Shown here one piece after another: positions 32,705-44,700 of a stretch of 64,000 nt of DNA. Position numbers and translations under genes: made by a program. Location: positions 390,294,974-390,358,973 of the forward strand of contig CM046878.1 in assembly GCA_025667525.1 (NCBI GenBank), given 5' to 3'. The stretch's first letter is position 1. Every line of letters begins with the position of its first letter. Source of the stretch: Glebionis coronaria (lineage: Eukaryota; Streptophyta; Magnoliopsida; Asterales; Asteraceae). The notes under the pieces were generated by a model that was given only the letters and a program-made list of their open reading frames with translations, was not told where the DNA came from and ran no database searches.

Positions 32705-34077
32705 ATTAAAATTGACACGACGCCATATAGAGTTCGTATAAAAGTTGTACATATTTTAAAACATGCCCAAATGGCTTGTAGTTATTTCGGACCGCACCCC
32801 GCTTTTCGCATTAAAGTCACGTATTTCTTTGGAAAACGTTGGCTCACAACGGGAATTAATTTTATCGGGTATGGTTTACTTTAAAATCATACAAGGGATC
32901 AAGTTTACTTTATAACTTGGTCTAACACAAATTTGTGTACGCTTCAGTGCACTTATTTTGTTTAAATAAGAGAAATCTTATTTCCACCAGAATCGTTTCT
33001 TTAAAACATTAAACGGAAAATGCTTTCATCGGTATTTAACTCTTTAAGCAACGACTAACGCTCTTTAAATAGAAAACGGGTCATTGTTTAAGAGGGAGAA
33101 AATTTCAAATCGTCTTTGTCATCAAAATTCGTCTTCAAAAGTCTTTTCAGAAAAATTAAATGGTTAAATTTTCTATGAAGTGATTTAGTCGTGCTAGTGA
33201 ATTTTGGTTTTGTTGTAGACCGTTTCGTGCATTTGATTTAGATTTAGATATTATTGGAATTAAGGCATATTCGATTAAGTGCTTTAGTTGGGTGTGTTGA
33301 AAAAATAGTTAAGATAATGTTTAAGGGATAACGGATGTTATGTTTTATCAACGGTTGTTAATTAAACCTTATTTAACTCAACTGGAATTAGAAAGAAATT
33401 AAGGGGTCTTATTTGAAGCTATTGAAAGTTTTTTTGACCTAAGTCAAAACATATCCACCCCCGCCCCTTTCTTTGTTTTCGTTCATAACACATAACCACT
33501 CCCACCTTGCTTGCCACCATTGTTGATTTACACCAAGATCTCATATCGATCCATTAAACACTAATTCACCTAAGGTACATCATACTTTAGTGTTTTTTTA
33601 TCTCATTGCATCTTTCCACTTATCTTAATTAGGGTCTCGTCATTCTAGATCCCCAAATCTGTTGATTTTAGGGTTTATGAGATTTTTGTTAAGAGAATAA
33701 ATGAATTGATGTGTGGGTTTTTCTTGGGATAGGGTTTAGATAGATGGGGTGTCCTTAGTTTGCCATAAAACACCCTCGAATTTGATTAAGATCATAGGAA
33801 AGTTGCGTATGGATAAACAGAGCATTTTAAAATGGAATCTGAATTTGTAAATTATGGATACCGAATTCTCTTTTAGATTTATTGGAATTAGGAATCATGA
33901 ATGTTTATACCGAAATCTAAACACGAATTTGTAACATGATAATGGATTCCAGCTTCTTACAAGACCAGTTATTCCGAATTCGTAAAATGATAAATTATTC
34001 CGAATTTGTAAAATCTTATAAAGATAAGTATTCCGAAATCTTATAAAGATAAGGATTCCGAAATCTTAAAAGATTAC
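32705..34077 (+). other. C1 3' noncoding region, second part, ending in a TTCCGA array
   Basis: From 32705 to about 33115 this aligns with C3's 3' region: CACAACGGGAATTAATTTT, 'aagtttactttataacttgg', and a purine tract AAGAGGGAGAAAA near 33090. From 33115 to about 33830 I see nothing I can assign. The final part (about 33830-34077) carries irregular repeats with ATTCCGAA and 'tcttataaagataag'. No gene is supported. G1 begins at 34078. Confidence 0.65.
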
Positions 34078-37000
34078 TGATGAGATGGCATTTATACATG
34101 ATCTCATCGTTCTTTTCGGGCTTTAAATGCATAAAATGTCATAAAAATACCATATATATGCTTGTGTTTGTTTGCTTGTGTATTTTAGGTATGGATATCG
34201 TGAAAAAGACAAAAGATCACAAGAAACAAGGAAAAACGAACACGAGAAACGAAGTCGCACAATGAACCGGGCCCTAGTTTATGATTTTTCAAAGAAAAGA
34301 CCTTGAAGATTCGAAGATGTACAAGAATGATCCCCTCATCAAAGAAGAAATGACACTTAATACCCTTGTATATTTATAATTTCAATTTTGGTCCCTTAAG
34401 TTTATCAAAATGACAAAAAGGTCCCTCAACTTTGAAGATATGGCAAGTTTAGTCCCTCAAAATTCAAAGTTGTCAACAATGGTCCTCCAATATGTCAAAC
34501 ATACAATGAAGACCTTCAAAGATCAAGAATATTCAAGATCAGTCCTTCAAATATCCAAAAATGGCAAAACAAGTCCTTAAAAATACTTTGGAAAAGTATT
34601 TGGGGTAAAAGTATCAAAACTGAAAGTTTCATAACAAAGGAATTCGTTTATATGGGCTGAAAGACTTGGTTTACAAATATTGCCAAAGACCAACGACTGA
34701 AGTTTACACCCAAACATTTGAATCTCATAACACGCGCCAAACAATTAACTCCCAAGTTTTTCGGATCAAACACTACCACTGTTCACACGTATGAACCCAG
34801 ATTTTACTTTCACCAAACAAAGGGTTATTCCAAATTACCTTTACCAAAAAGTAATTCACCCTCACACGTTTAAATCCCACACTTGAACTCACCCATCACA
34901 TCACCATGGACCCCACCCCCAATTCCCTCTCAGCCAATCATCATACGACTTAGCCTCCAAGTAATGCCACATGGACAAATCAACAACCCACAACAAATAC
35001 TTGGTCCCAAAGGCAAAAAGGAACACTCAATATCATTTTGGACAGCTCATCAACAATAAACGACTCAAGGGCATTTTTGAGAATTCTTAGCTAGGGTTTC
35101 ATGTATTTCAGCATTCTCGAATAGTCCTTTAGTCCTATATAAGGAGACCTCAACCTATGAGAGTCCCTTGTTCCAGTTTTTCTCTTAAACATTGTAATTC
35201 CTTTTTAAAATTTATAAAAGTTTGGTATTTTGAAAAAATTGTAATTCCTTTTTTATGTTTTTGAAAGTTGGTGTTGTTTAAGAGTGAAGCTGAGTTCCAT
35301 TTGTTGATTTAAAGGTGTTTTGATCTTTGGATTGAAGTACGTTTGGTTTTGTTAAGGTTTTCAAGTTTGAAAAATCTTCAAATCCTTTGTTTCTGTTTGC
35401 TTATTTTAACTGTCCTAACCCCAACCAAAAGCTATAAGCCCTTGAAGCTTGTTGACACCAAGCTAGTGAAGGTTTATCAACCTTTTGTTGGTTTGTTTGC
35501 TACTTGTGTTAAAGAATCCAAGGCCTTGAGGTTCTGCATTGAACCATCAGCCAAGGTTCATATCATCTTCCTTGTCCAGGTACATTGGTCACTCTCTAGC
35601 TGTTGAGAGTGGTCCAAGGAGCATTGTTGATCCTCCTAGGAAGTTGTGGAGGATAGGTATTGATATCTTTAAAGTTCCCCTAAGAATAGTTGGTTTGAAT
35701 CTGTTATGCATTTGGCTATTTGATTCTGTGTTCTTTTGTTTGTGCTTTAAGTTTTATTGTTTAAACCTGTTAGTTGTCACCTTATTAAGTTATTAGAATC
35801 ATAATATAAGTAGGTTACTTGTAAAAATCAAAAGTTTGTTTTAAAAAGGACTAAAACAAGGTTGTTTGGATTTTGGGATCAAAAGGCCTCGTGGCCTTGT
35901 GCCCTTGGTTCCTGGGGTTTTTCTACACTAAACAAGGTATTTGTCACCTGTTTTGGTCATTGGTTAAGTCTTATAAGGTTTGGAAAAGGTTGTGAAAGTT
36001 TTGGAAAAATCTACAAAAATTGGTTTGAATTTGGTCAAACACATCGGAAGCTATAAAATATTTGTTTGTTGGATTCAGAGTCTAATTTTTTATTTTGGAA
36101 GAGTTTTTGTGATAAGTTATCTGTGCTATATCTGTTCGTTGGATTTGGTGGCTTATCGAGTGAGCTATGGCTTATTGAAAGTGGGTAAAGTGGTAATTTG
36201 CATCAGCAAAGTGACCACCTCTTTTGTGCCTTGCATATTGTTACCTAGTGCTTTCCCTGCTTACTTGTTGCTTAACTCTTGTTATTTTGCTGCTTGTGAG
36301 TGTATCTTGCTATTTGGATTGCCTGTTTGAGTGCTTATAAGCCAAATGGCTTATTGGCCATATTTGTCCAAAACTGAACATCATTTGGCTAACTGGCCTC
36401 TTGACTCACAAGGATTCAGCCTTGTTTCATTCACAAACGTTTCTCAAAACAAACTCATAAACATACCCTGGCAATTTGGTTAAGTCTGGAACACTTTGAC
36501 TTTTGGTCAAATAAGCACAATTTGGCTTATTTTTCAGTTCTGCTTATTGGTACATGCAACAACTTGGTTTTTGTTATAGGTGTCATTTTTCTCAGCTTAT
36601 TATCATATTTGAGAAGTTTCAGGTCATTTGGTTAAGCTTGTGCTAGAAAACTAGCTTATTTGGCTTTTTCAGCCATCTTATTTGCTTCTACAACTTATTC
36701 TACTTGACTTTTTGTGATTTTTCTTTTTTCTTATTCTTAGTTAAGCTATTTGTGAGCTTTTGCAAAAAGAATCAGCTTGTGAAACCCTCTAGAACTCAAA
36801 CCCGACTATTTTGTCGTTTTGTGAAAAAGTTCTTTACAAGATTCTGGCTTATTACTTGAATTTTTTCAAAATTTCTTTTTGCAAAAGGGCTTAGAATCTC
36901 AATAGAAGGTTGTGTGTTTAAGTAGAGCTTATGGCATTAGCTTATAGCTTAATGGGCTTATTGGCTCATTAAGAATAAGCTGTTGGCTTATTAAGTTGTG

Positions 37001-37807
37001 ATAAGCACATTTTCAGCTATTGGGCCTTTAGACTTTTATGCTTAAAATTGAATTTTGACTAAGACTGATGATTTTGGGCTTATTTGATTGAGTTGGATTT
37101 TTATTAGGCTAAAAAGCCCATTAAGCTTGATGTTTTTGTTTTTAGCCCATTTGAGGGCCCAATAGGGGTATTTTGTTAATTTCGCTTTCATTTTCTGATT
37201 ACTAAGGTTAAAATAAACTAGTTTGCAAGTTTTTAGAAATTTTAATAATTTTTGGATTTTTAATATTATTTTAATATTTTATTTTTAGTTTAATTCATTT
37301 TAAATAGTTTTAATAGTTTTAAAAAATTTTAAAATTACTTTTTTAGTTTAATTAAGTCATTTTAGAGTTTTACAAATTCAAAAATCTTTATTTGGACTTT
37401 TTATTAATTAATTTGATTTTTAGGGCTTTAATTAGCATTAAAAAAATTAATAATTAATTAAATAAAAGGTTTAAAAAAGTTGTGATCATTTTTAAACCCT
37501 AATTGGATTTTTACTTATTTTTGGTAATTTTTTTGGGAATTTTTAGAGTAAGTTTTTATTTTGGCTATTTTTACGGTTTTACGTTTTGTCGTCGTAGTTT
37601 AATTTTCTCGTATCCGTCATCTCTTTTCTCATTTTTTTCTTTCTCAATATTAATCCAAAATCATTACAATTTATTCACACACAATAAACCTCCTTAAGAA
37701 AACGAACTTTGGGTCATTAGCATTTGATTTCCATTAATCATTTGTTTAATACTTACCGCTCATTTACGGTCTTGTTTTTCCTAAAGCAAGAGTGTAAAAT
37801 ACCTACA
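34078..37807 (+). repeat. G1 5' LTR
   Basis: The LTR begins TGATGAGAT and ends CTACA, matching the start and end of the G2 LTR. U3 holds degenerate 'gtccctcaa'-type repeats (34385-34580). A TATA box TATATAAGG at 35136-35144 marks the promoter. The right half is rich in GCTTAT/ATAAGC and carries a conserved hairpin (36940-36980). A tip hairpin lies at 34079-34108. At 3.7 kb this is long for the family. Small ORFs such as 35343-35606 and 35980-36330 have no counterpart in the G2 LTR and are not genes. Confidence 0.9.
35136..35144 (+). promoter_or_regulatory. G1 LTR TATA box
   Basis: TATATAAGG follows CCTA at the same relative place as the G2 LTR TATA (43059-43067). Transcription probably starts about 30 bp further on. 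Confidence 0.7.
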
Positions 37808-37814
37808 ATCTTTT

Positions 37815-37832
37815 TGGCGCCGCTGCCGGGGA
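37815..37832 (+). promoter_or_regulatory. G1 primer binding site, tRNA-Asp type
   Basis: TGGCGCCGCTGCCGGGGA lies seven bases after the LTR. It differs by one base from the complement of the 3' end of plant tRNA-Asp, the primer used by Athila elements. Confidence 0.85.
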
Positions 37833-38564
37833 GATGTCTCGTGATTAATTTGGACAATTTTGTTTTTAATGTCTAACCATAAATAGTATTTGTGTTAAAT
37901 AGAAATCTATTAACACGTATTATCGGTTTTTTCATTTTCTTTTTGAATTATTATTACTATATTGTATATGTATCACAATTAATCCAAAATATCTCCAAAA
38001 GTGTGAAAGCACAACCTTAATTGGGATTTGATCTCCTAATTATTGTATTCGAATCTAAAACAAAAAGAAAAAGGCAGAAATAGATAAATACTTTCTATTA
38101 GCTCGATTTTGAAAAATACGAACTATAAGGTGAATAGATAGGCAACGTGCTATAAAAGGCTGTTAAAGGGAATCTAGGTACTTAAGTGCTTCGCGCCACC
38201 TCATTCCCCCCGTTCACTTGTGAGTATTTGATCTTGAAGGCTAATCGAAGGTTTTGCCGCCCAAAGTATGCTACGTATCATATATATTTGCTTGGTTTCT
38301 TTGTGATTAAACCCTCTTGAACAATTTGGTTTTCACCAAAGTTGTAAAGTCAATCGAAGGCGTTCACTCAACGTGATCGTTTTCATTCTTTGAGGCTCCT
38401 TTAATCAAGAGTTTGATTCGAGGAGAGATTTGGTAGATTGTTGTCTACAATACACACAAAAATCCAAAAACAATTAAAAACAATAAAAAACATAAAAAAA
38501 TTGAAAATCAACAAAAATCCCAAAAGAATATTCTTTGCTCACCTCCACGTGCTACGTCACGTTT
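37833..38564 (+). other. G1 5' leader
   Basis: About 730 bp without an ORF. It aligns with the G2 leader (58034-58717), including CTTCGCGCC, GTTTTGCCGCCCAAAG and an A-rich stretch just before gag. The similarity between copies suggests shared packaging or translation signals. Confidence 0.7.
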
Positions 38565-40437
38565 ATGCAAATTCGTAATCAAGCAAAACGAGCTCGCAAA
38601 CATCGTCAAAAGGAAGGAAATCAAGATCCTTTGATTGAAGAAGAACCTCCAATTGTTGAACCCATTCTAGAACTAATAGTCACTATGGCTAATCTTACTA
38701 TGATGGAGTTGCTTCAAGCACCCACCGAGGGTTTTGGAGAAGCTACTGTAATTCCCGCCATCCTTGCGGAGAATTTCGAGATCAAGACGGGTTTAATGTC
38801 TATGCTTCAAGCAAACAAGTTTCGCGGACATGAAAAAGACAACCCACATTATCACATACGGAATTTCAATCGTCTCACCGCAACAAGCAAGTTTAAGGAT
38901 GTTCCACATGACGCCATTAAGATGATGTTGTTTCCATACTCGTTAGATGGACCCGCAAAAATTTGCCTCGAGAAAGAACCGCCAAATTCGATTTTGACAT
39001 GGGGTGATCTCGTCTCTAAGTTTGTGAACCAATTTTTCCCACCATCTAAGACGACACATTTGAAAAAGAAGATTTCAAGGTTTACACAAAGATCTAATGA
39101 ACGTTTTTCAATGGCATGGGAACGATTTAAGGAAATATTACATGAATGTCCTCACCATGATTTTTCCGAATTGCATCAAATTGATACTTTTTATAATGGG
39201 CTTAACGATCATGAACGAAACTATTTGAATGCCGCCGCGGGTGGTAAGTTTTTGTACAAAACGACCGATTAAGCTTTGAAGATTATCGAGAATAGATCTA
39301 ATGTTTATAACCCTCGTAACACACCGAGTGTTGCCACTATGGGTTCATCGTCATCATCTCGTAACATGAATGCCTTACATGATGAAGCAAAGAGGAGAAT
39401 CGGTTTTTCGATAGATTTTTGACGCTTATGACTCATTGGAAAGCACAAGATGCTTTGAATTCCGCATCGGTTAAAGCGGTTGAGAAGAGTTGTATATCTT
39501 ATGGTGGAGCTCAATATTTTTCCGAGTGCATTACCGCCGGTGGTAACACTTCGAGTGCTTACGTAGCAACGGGAAATTACAACCAAAACAGCCAAGGTTC
39601 CCGCCCAAATCAAGCTCCCCAAAATCAAAATGTTAACAACTATCGAAACAACAATCAAAGTGGTGGTTATCAAGGCAATCAACGTAACTATAACAAGGGT
39701 AATTACCAAAGTGGGAACAACGGGCAAGTGCAAAATCAAAATCAAAACCGTGATTTTCAAAATAATACACAAGGTTTTCAAAATGCTCACACTAAAAATC
39801 TTCAAGGAGTGTTTTTGGATTATGCCAAGGCAAATGATGCTAAGTTTGATAACATGCAACGTGAGATGATTAGCTTAAGCTCCGAGTTGAAAAACGAGCT
39901 TAAAAACGAACTTGCTAATGAATTAAAAACTCATGCTAATAAAATGGAAGGAAACGTTCAACATATTCAATAAAATCAACAAAATATGGAACAAGGTCAA
40001 CATGAGATTAAGCAAGACTTGTTAAAAGCGGATAAAAGGCAATCTAAATTTGAAGATCGGACTGCTAGTATGTTTGAATCTATCATGTGTAAACCCTCTT
40101 CCTCGGGTGGTCTTCCTAGTGATACCATTGCAAACCCATTGCAAACCCGAAGGGAGAAATGAAGGTTATAACTACTCGTAGTGGTAAAACTTTCAATGAA
40201 CCAATCTCTCATCCTAGTACTTCTACGGAGAAGGTAATCGAGAAATAACCCGTGGTGATGGTCGAAAAGGAGCATTTTACAAGCCCCCGAAGTACCGCTC
40301 AAACCACACCTACGATTGAACCAATACCAATTATGGAACCCGAGATTCTAAGGCAAATGCCTATGCCCCAACCCACACCACCCTTACCTTACCCATCAAG
40401 ACGAAACAAGGAGAAATTGCAAGAACGTAATAAATAA
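38565..40437 (+). pseudogene. G1 gag
   Basis: The probable start is the ATG at 38565 (MQIRNQAKRARK), aligned with G2's start at 58718. The capsid region reads MANLTMMELLQAPTEGFGEA, KFVNQFFPPSKTTH and DTFYNGLNDHERNYLNAAAG, then a stop at 39270-39272. Frame 39419-39973 continues with a damaged knuckle (CISYGGAQYFSEC, 39491-39529: one Cys and the His are lost) and an Asn/Gln-rich domain with a KNELKNELANE helix. A stop near 39971, a frame change, and frame 40252-40437 (PTPPLPYPSRRNKEK) follow. Confidence 0.87.
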
Positions 40438-41529
40438 CAAATTGAGCTTTTTATCAAAATGTTTCAACAAGTGCATTTTAATGTGAGTTTAGCCGACGCG
40501 TTGTTATACATGCCTCGTTTCGCTTCCACTTTTAAGGGTATGATGAACGATAAGGAAAAGCTTTCTAAGATATCTAATTGTTCTTCGGTTTATCTTAATT
40601 GAATACTAGAAAAAGTTGGTGATCCCGGAAAGTTTCTCATTCCTTGTGATATTCAAGAAATGGAAGGATGCCTCGCCTTGGCCGATCTTGGTGCGAGCAT
40701 TAATTTGATGCCTTTTTCCATGTGGAAATCGCTATCACTTCCGGCTCTTACTCCATCGAACATGTCTATCGAGATGGCCGATCATTCTACAATTCTCGCA
40801 TGTGGAGTAGCCGAAGACGTTTTCGTGAAAGTGGGGAAGTTCTACTATCCCGTTGATTTTATCGTAGTGGACATTCCCATGGATCCTCAAGTTCCTCTAA
40901 TTTTAGGTCGTCCATTTTTAGACACCTCGAGACCACTTAGTGATGTTCATGCTAGAAAGATAACTTTGAGATTCAACGAAGAGGAACTTTTTATAAACGC
41001 TACACAAAACTCTACACCTTCTCATGTTTATGCAATCGCTACCATCAACCACATTGACCTAGTCGATGTAGTTTGCGATGAGTTTTCACAAGAAGTGTTA
41101 AGTTTTTCCGATAGTTCGTCAAGTGGTAATCCCACTATTCTGGATCCGATTCTTGCTAATTCTACACCAAATCTCACTCCATTCCAAGGAGGCGATTTTA
41201 TGTTGAATGAAATCGACAATGAAGATGAGGTGATTATTGGTAATGATACTCTCATTCCACCATTTCTTCCACCGATGGAAGTTATGAGTGTTGAACAAAA
41301 ATCATCAATCAGGGAACCGCCAATCCTTGAATTGAAAGATCTTCCATCTCACCTTGAATACATATTCTTAGAAGGTGATGACAAGTTGCCGGTTATTATT
41401 GCGAAAGATCTTTTCAATGATGAAAAACACGCACTTTTGACTATTCTTAAAGCTCACAAAGTGGAAATTGCGTGGAAAATTTCGACATTAAGGGTATTGA
41501 CCCAAAATTTTTTACTCACAAGATTTTAA
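40438..41529 (+). pseudogene. G1 protease and linker to RT
   Basis: After a TAA at 40435-40437 the frame continues with NVSLADALLYMPRFAS-like text, and frame 40660-41529 (289 codons) holds the protease. It reads ALADLGASINLMPFSMWKSL with the catalytic DLGA, then QVPLILGRPFLDT, which completes the retropepsin fold. The second half is an acidic linker ending PPILELKDLPSHLEYIFLEG. Close to 41490 the frame shifts; the IKGIDPKFFTHKI text that leads into RT is in the next frame. Confidence 0.87.
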
Positions 41530-41710
41530 TGGAGGAGGACTATAAACCCGCAATTAAATGTCAAAGAAGGGTAAACCCCAAAATTCACGATGTCATTAAA
41601 AAAGAGGTCTTAAAACTTCTTGACGCGGGAATGATTTGTCCTATCTCTGATAGCCCATGGGTGAGCCCAATCCATTGTGTCCCTAAAAAGGGAGGAATGA
41701 CCCTTGTGCC
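41472..41710 (+). pseudogene. G1 reverse transcriptase, first part, cut by G2
   Basis: The reading ILMEEDYKPAIKCQRRVNPK and AGMICPISDSPWVSPIHCVP is the N-terminal RT of Athila-like elements and matches G2 (from 61718) closely. The match ends exactly at 41710, after KKGGMTLVP; the following codons are G2 LTR sequence. The catalytic domain must be to the right of G2. Confidence 0.92.
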
Positions 41711-44700
41711 TGATGAGACTGCTTTTATATATAGTCTCATCGTCCAAAAAGGGCTTAAAATGAATTAAATATCATCAAAATACCCATATATATGCTTGTG
41801 TTTGTTACTTGTGTATTTTAGGTACGGATATTGAGAAAATGACAAAAGATCACAAGAATCATGCCAAAACGAACACGGGAAACGAAGCCGCACATTGAAC
41901 CAAGCCCTAATGAAGTTTTCCCAAGAAAAATCCATTGAAGATTTGAAGAATTATGAGAAGGGTTCTCCAATATGGAAGAATTGACACTTTATACCCTTGT
42001 ATCTTCATAATTACAAGTTTGGTCCCTAAAGTTTGTCAATATTACAAAAAGGGCCCTCCACTTTGAAGATTTGACAAGTTTAGCCCCTCAACAAAGCTAA
42101 ATTGTCAACCATTATCCTCCATAAAGTCAAATATATCATGAATTCCTTCAAAGAACAAGAAATTGCAAGTTTGATCGTTTGAAAATCCCAAAATTACCAA
42201 AAGGACCCTTGACTTTCAACAATTGGCAAGAATGGTCCCTCATAAATGAAGACTTGGCAATTTCAGTCCTCCCAAATGCCAATCATACAATTTAAGACCA
42301 TAATCCATCAAGAAAATGCCAAATCAGTCCCTTAAGAATCACAAAATGGCAAGAAATACCCCTGAAAATACTTTGGAAAAGTATTTGGGGAAAAAGTGTG
42401 AAAAGTGAAACTTCAACAACAAAGGAATCCGGATTTTGCACTAATTATTTACAAAGTGGCAAGTACTTGAATGATAGGGGGTAAATCATGGCAGACAACA
42501 TAAGTAACCTTAACCAGTGTCATTGTGACACGTGTCCCACTCACCTTTTCCTCCAATCACATCCCACCATTCATCCACCTCACACTCCACTTCATCCGGT
42601 TTAAGATTAAATTAATCTTGGTGCCTAAAACATCTTTTAAAACTAATCCACCCCTAAAAACAGATTAAAAACCTGTTCTTCATGTTCATCACACAATTTG
42701 GGGATTTCCTAATTACAATGAATTAGCCCTTAATCTTTTCCAGATTAATGATTAAGGTGCTAATTATCATAACCCAACTTTAAAACCCCATGCCACATCA
42801 CCCTAGAGTTCACATGCTTCATGCCATGCACACGTTTTTGAGGATACTACCAAATTTTGCCAGGGAATCTACACATGTTTAGCTTTGTTTCTAAGCTTCA
42901 ATATGGACCCTTGGATACACTTTTCACATGCCAGCTTCACTACAATACAAAGATCAGTCACATGAAGCCAAGAAGTTCAAAAAGCTCCAAGGGCAATTTT
43001 GGGAGATCACAGCTATTAGGGTTTACGGTTTTTAGCTCTTAACTAGTTCATGTATGCCTATATAAAGGCCTTAGGTCACTACATTTGTTTTTTGCTCATG
43101 AATTTTCAGTTGTTCACTTTTCTGTAAATCCTTTTCAATCTTAATGAAATGTGTTTGAAATGTTGAAGAAAGCTCAAGTGCCATTGTTATAATCTGCTTA
43201 TTATTGTTCTTAGTTTGCTATTTCTAAATCTCAAAACCCGTTTTTAAGGAGAGTGCAAAAGTTTGCATTTTTCCTTCAAGCTTGATATATTGCTAAGTTC
43301 TTGTTCAAACCTTGGAATTCTTGGGCTATAGGGCTGATCATAGCATCCTGATATTGTGTTATCAAGGTGTGGTGAGGCTTATAACTTGGGGATAATCAAG
43401 TGTAGGGTAACAAGGTTGCATCAATCAAGGCTTTTTACTTTTCTGATTTAGATATTGTGTTAGTTACCTTGTTGAATCTTAGCAGGGTTGTTGTTGGAAG
43501 CTTGTGCTTGTTCTAGCTAGCACATAAGCTCTAACATTCGTGGGTGTGGATGTACATCCATGAGGTTTGTCTTGAAACCTTGAAAATATGATAAATATTG
43601 GATTTTTTTGTAGATTTTTACTCTACTTGTGTTCTTGGTGAATTCTTGGCTTAAATCTGCTTAGTCTTGCATGATAATGTTGTTTATATGCTAGATTGAT
43701 CATTGTGTAAACTGAATCACACTTTTTCTTGTTTAAAATTTGAATTGAAAAGTTAAAAGTGTGTTTGGGTCTACCTGTTTAAGTTGAAATCTTGTTATTG
43801 TGTGAAGGAAAGTTTATGTTTGTGCTCTATATCTTATATATGCTTGGTTGAGAGTGTTTTGCTGCAAGTTTTTGGGTTTGAAACCTTGGATCACTTAATC
43901 TGCTATAACTTGTTGAGTTTGACTATTTTTGACCTAATAATTTGGGAAAACCTAGAGTTTATGCATGCTTAGGGTTAAAAGCTGTTAAAACATCATTATT
44001 ATAACATACTTGATAGATCTTGAGGTTTGAATCTGGCTTGTTGGTCAAATACATCAGCAAAGTGAAAACTGCATGTGTTAGTGTTCATCAGTAACTTAAT
44101 TTTGCTTGAATCTTGCTTAAAACTTTGAATCATTGCATGAAACCTGTTTAGACTTGTTCATTTGAGTTTATAATAGTTTGTGTATGCATTTGGTTAAGTT
44201 TGGCTGGCTGAATATTGCTCTAAGTGCTTATTGAACCTAATCTGCTTACTTGTTCATGTCTGTATCATATCTGGTGCTTAATTGAATTAACTGTATCAAT
44301 TGGGTGATTGTGTTTGTGATCTTTTGATTATTATTGACTCCTTATGATCCAAAGATCATTTGGGTGCCTTTGTGAAGCCTGAATCTCCAAAAAGTTCACT
44401 AAAGACAAAAAAAGTCTACAAGTCAAGCAGTGGGAAAAGTTTCCACTTCTCAACCCCCAAATGTAGCCCCTGCTAGTGTTAATTTGTCATCAGCTTATCA
44501 ATAAGCTATTTTAGCTTATCCAGACTTGCAACAACTTATTTTTTGTGATAGATCTTCATTATTTGACCCATTTGATTAGACTGGAGCTTATTGGACTTTG
44601 ACTTTGACTTTTTGCTAGAAAACCAACTTAATTGACTTTTTCATAAGTGCTTATTTGCTTTTTCCAGCTTATTGAGTCAGCTTATTTGAAAACTTTTTGT

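Larger units (their letters stand above)
1993..34077 (+). mobile_element. C1: Ty1/copia retrotransposon split by nested insertions
   Basis: C1 is the host element of the left half. Its own sequence is 1993-5102, 16620-21488 and 32705-34077; the gaps are G3 and C2, each bounded by an exact 5-bp duplication of C1 sequence. The order is gag, protease, integrase, RT, RNase H, as in Ty1/copia, all on the + strand. The 5' LTR must lie left of G0, outside the window. No 3' LTR was found before G1 interrupts at 34078; related elements here have 2.4-2.8 kb of 3' noncoding sequence, so it probably lies beyond G1. Many stops, frameshifts and lost catalytic residues make it a dead copy and the most decayed in the window. 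Confidence 0.88.
34078..41710 (+). mobile_element. G1: Athila-like Ty3/gypsy element, left part
   Basis: G1 starts with a 3,730-bp LTR, a tRNA-Asp primer site and a leader, then gag, protease and the first 80 codons of RT. At 41710 it is cut by the start of G2's LTR in the middle of an RT reading frame. Its remainder must lie to the right of G2, outside the window, so neither its 3' LTR nor its right duplication can be seen. The five bases before it are ATTAC. Gag and protease contain several stops. Confidence 0.9.

Noticed and set aside
33090..33115. AAGAGGGAGAAAA as the C1 polypurine tract with the 3' LTR directly after
   Set aside because: No TG start with a matching LTR copy can be shown, and the aligned tract in C3 (near 48551) lies 2.2 kb before its LTR. 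Kept only as part of the multi-tract pattern.
35343..36330. Small ORFs in the G1 LTR (35343-35606, 35539-35796, 35980-36330) as host genes
   Set aside because: They lie within LTR sequence, have no counterpart in the aligned G2 LTR and show low-complexity Phe/Leu/Cys composition typical of T-rich DNA.
39305..39859. 184-codon hydrophobic ORF on the minus strand, possible membrane protein
   Set aside because: It is antisense to G1 gag; Asn/Gln-rich sense codons give Ile/Leu/Val-rich antisense text. No matching antisense ORF is clear in G2.
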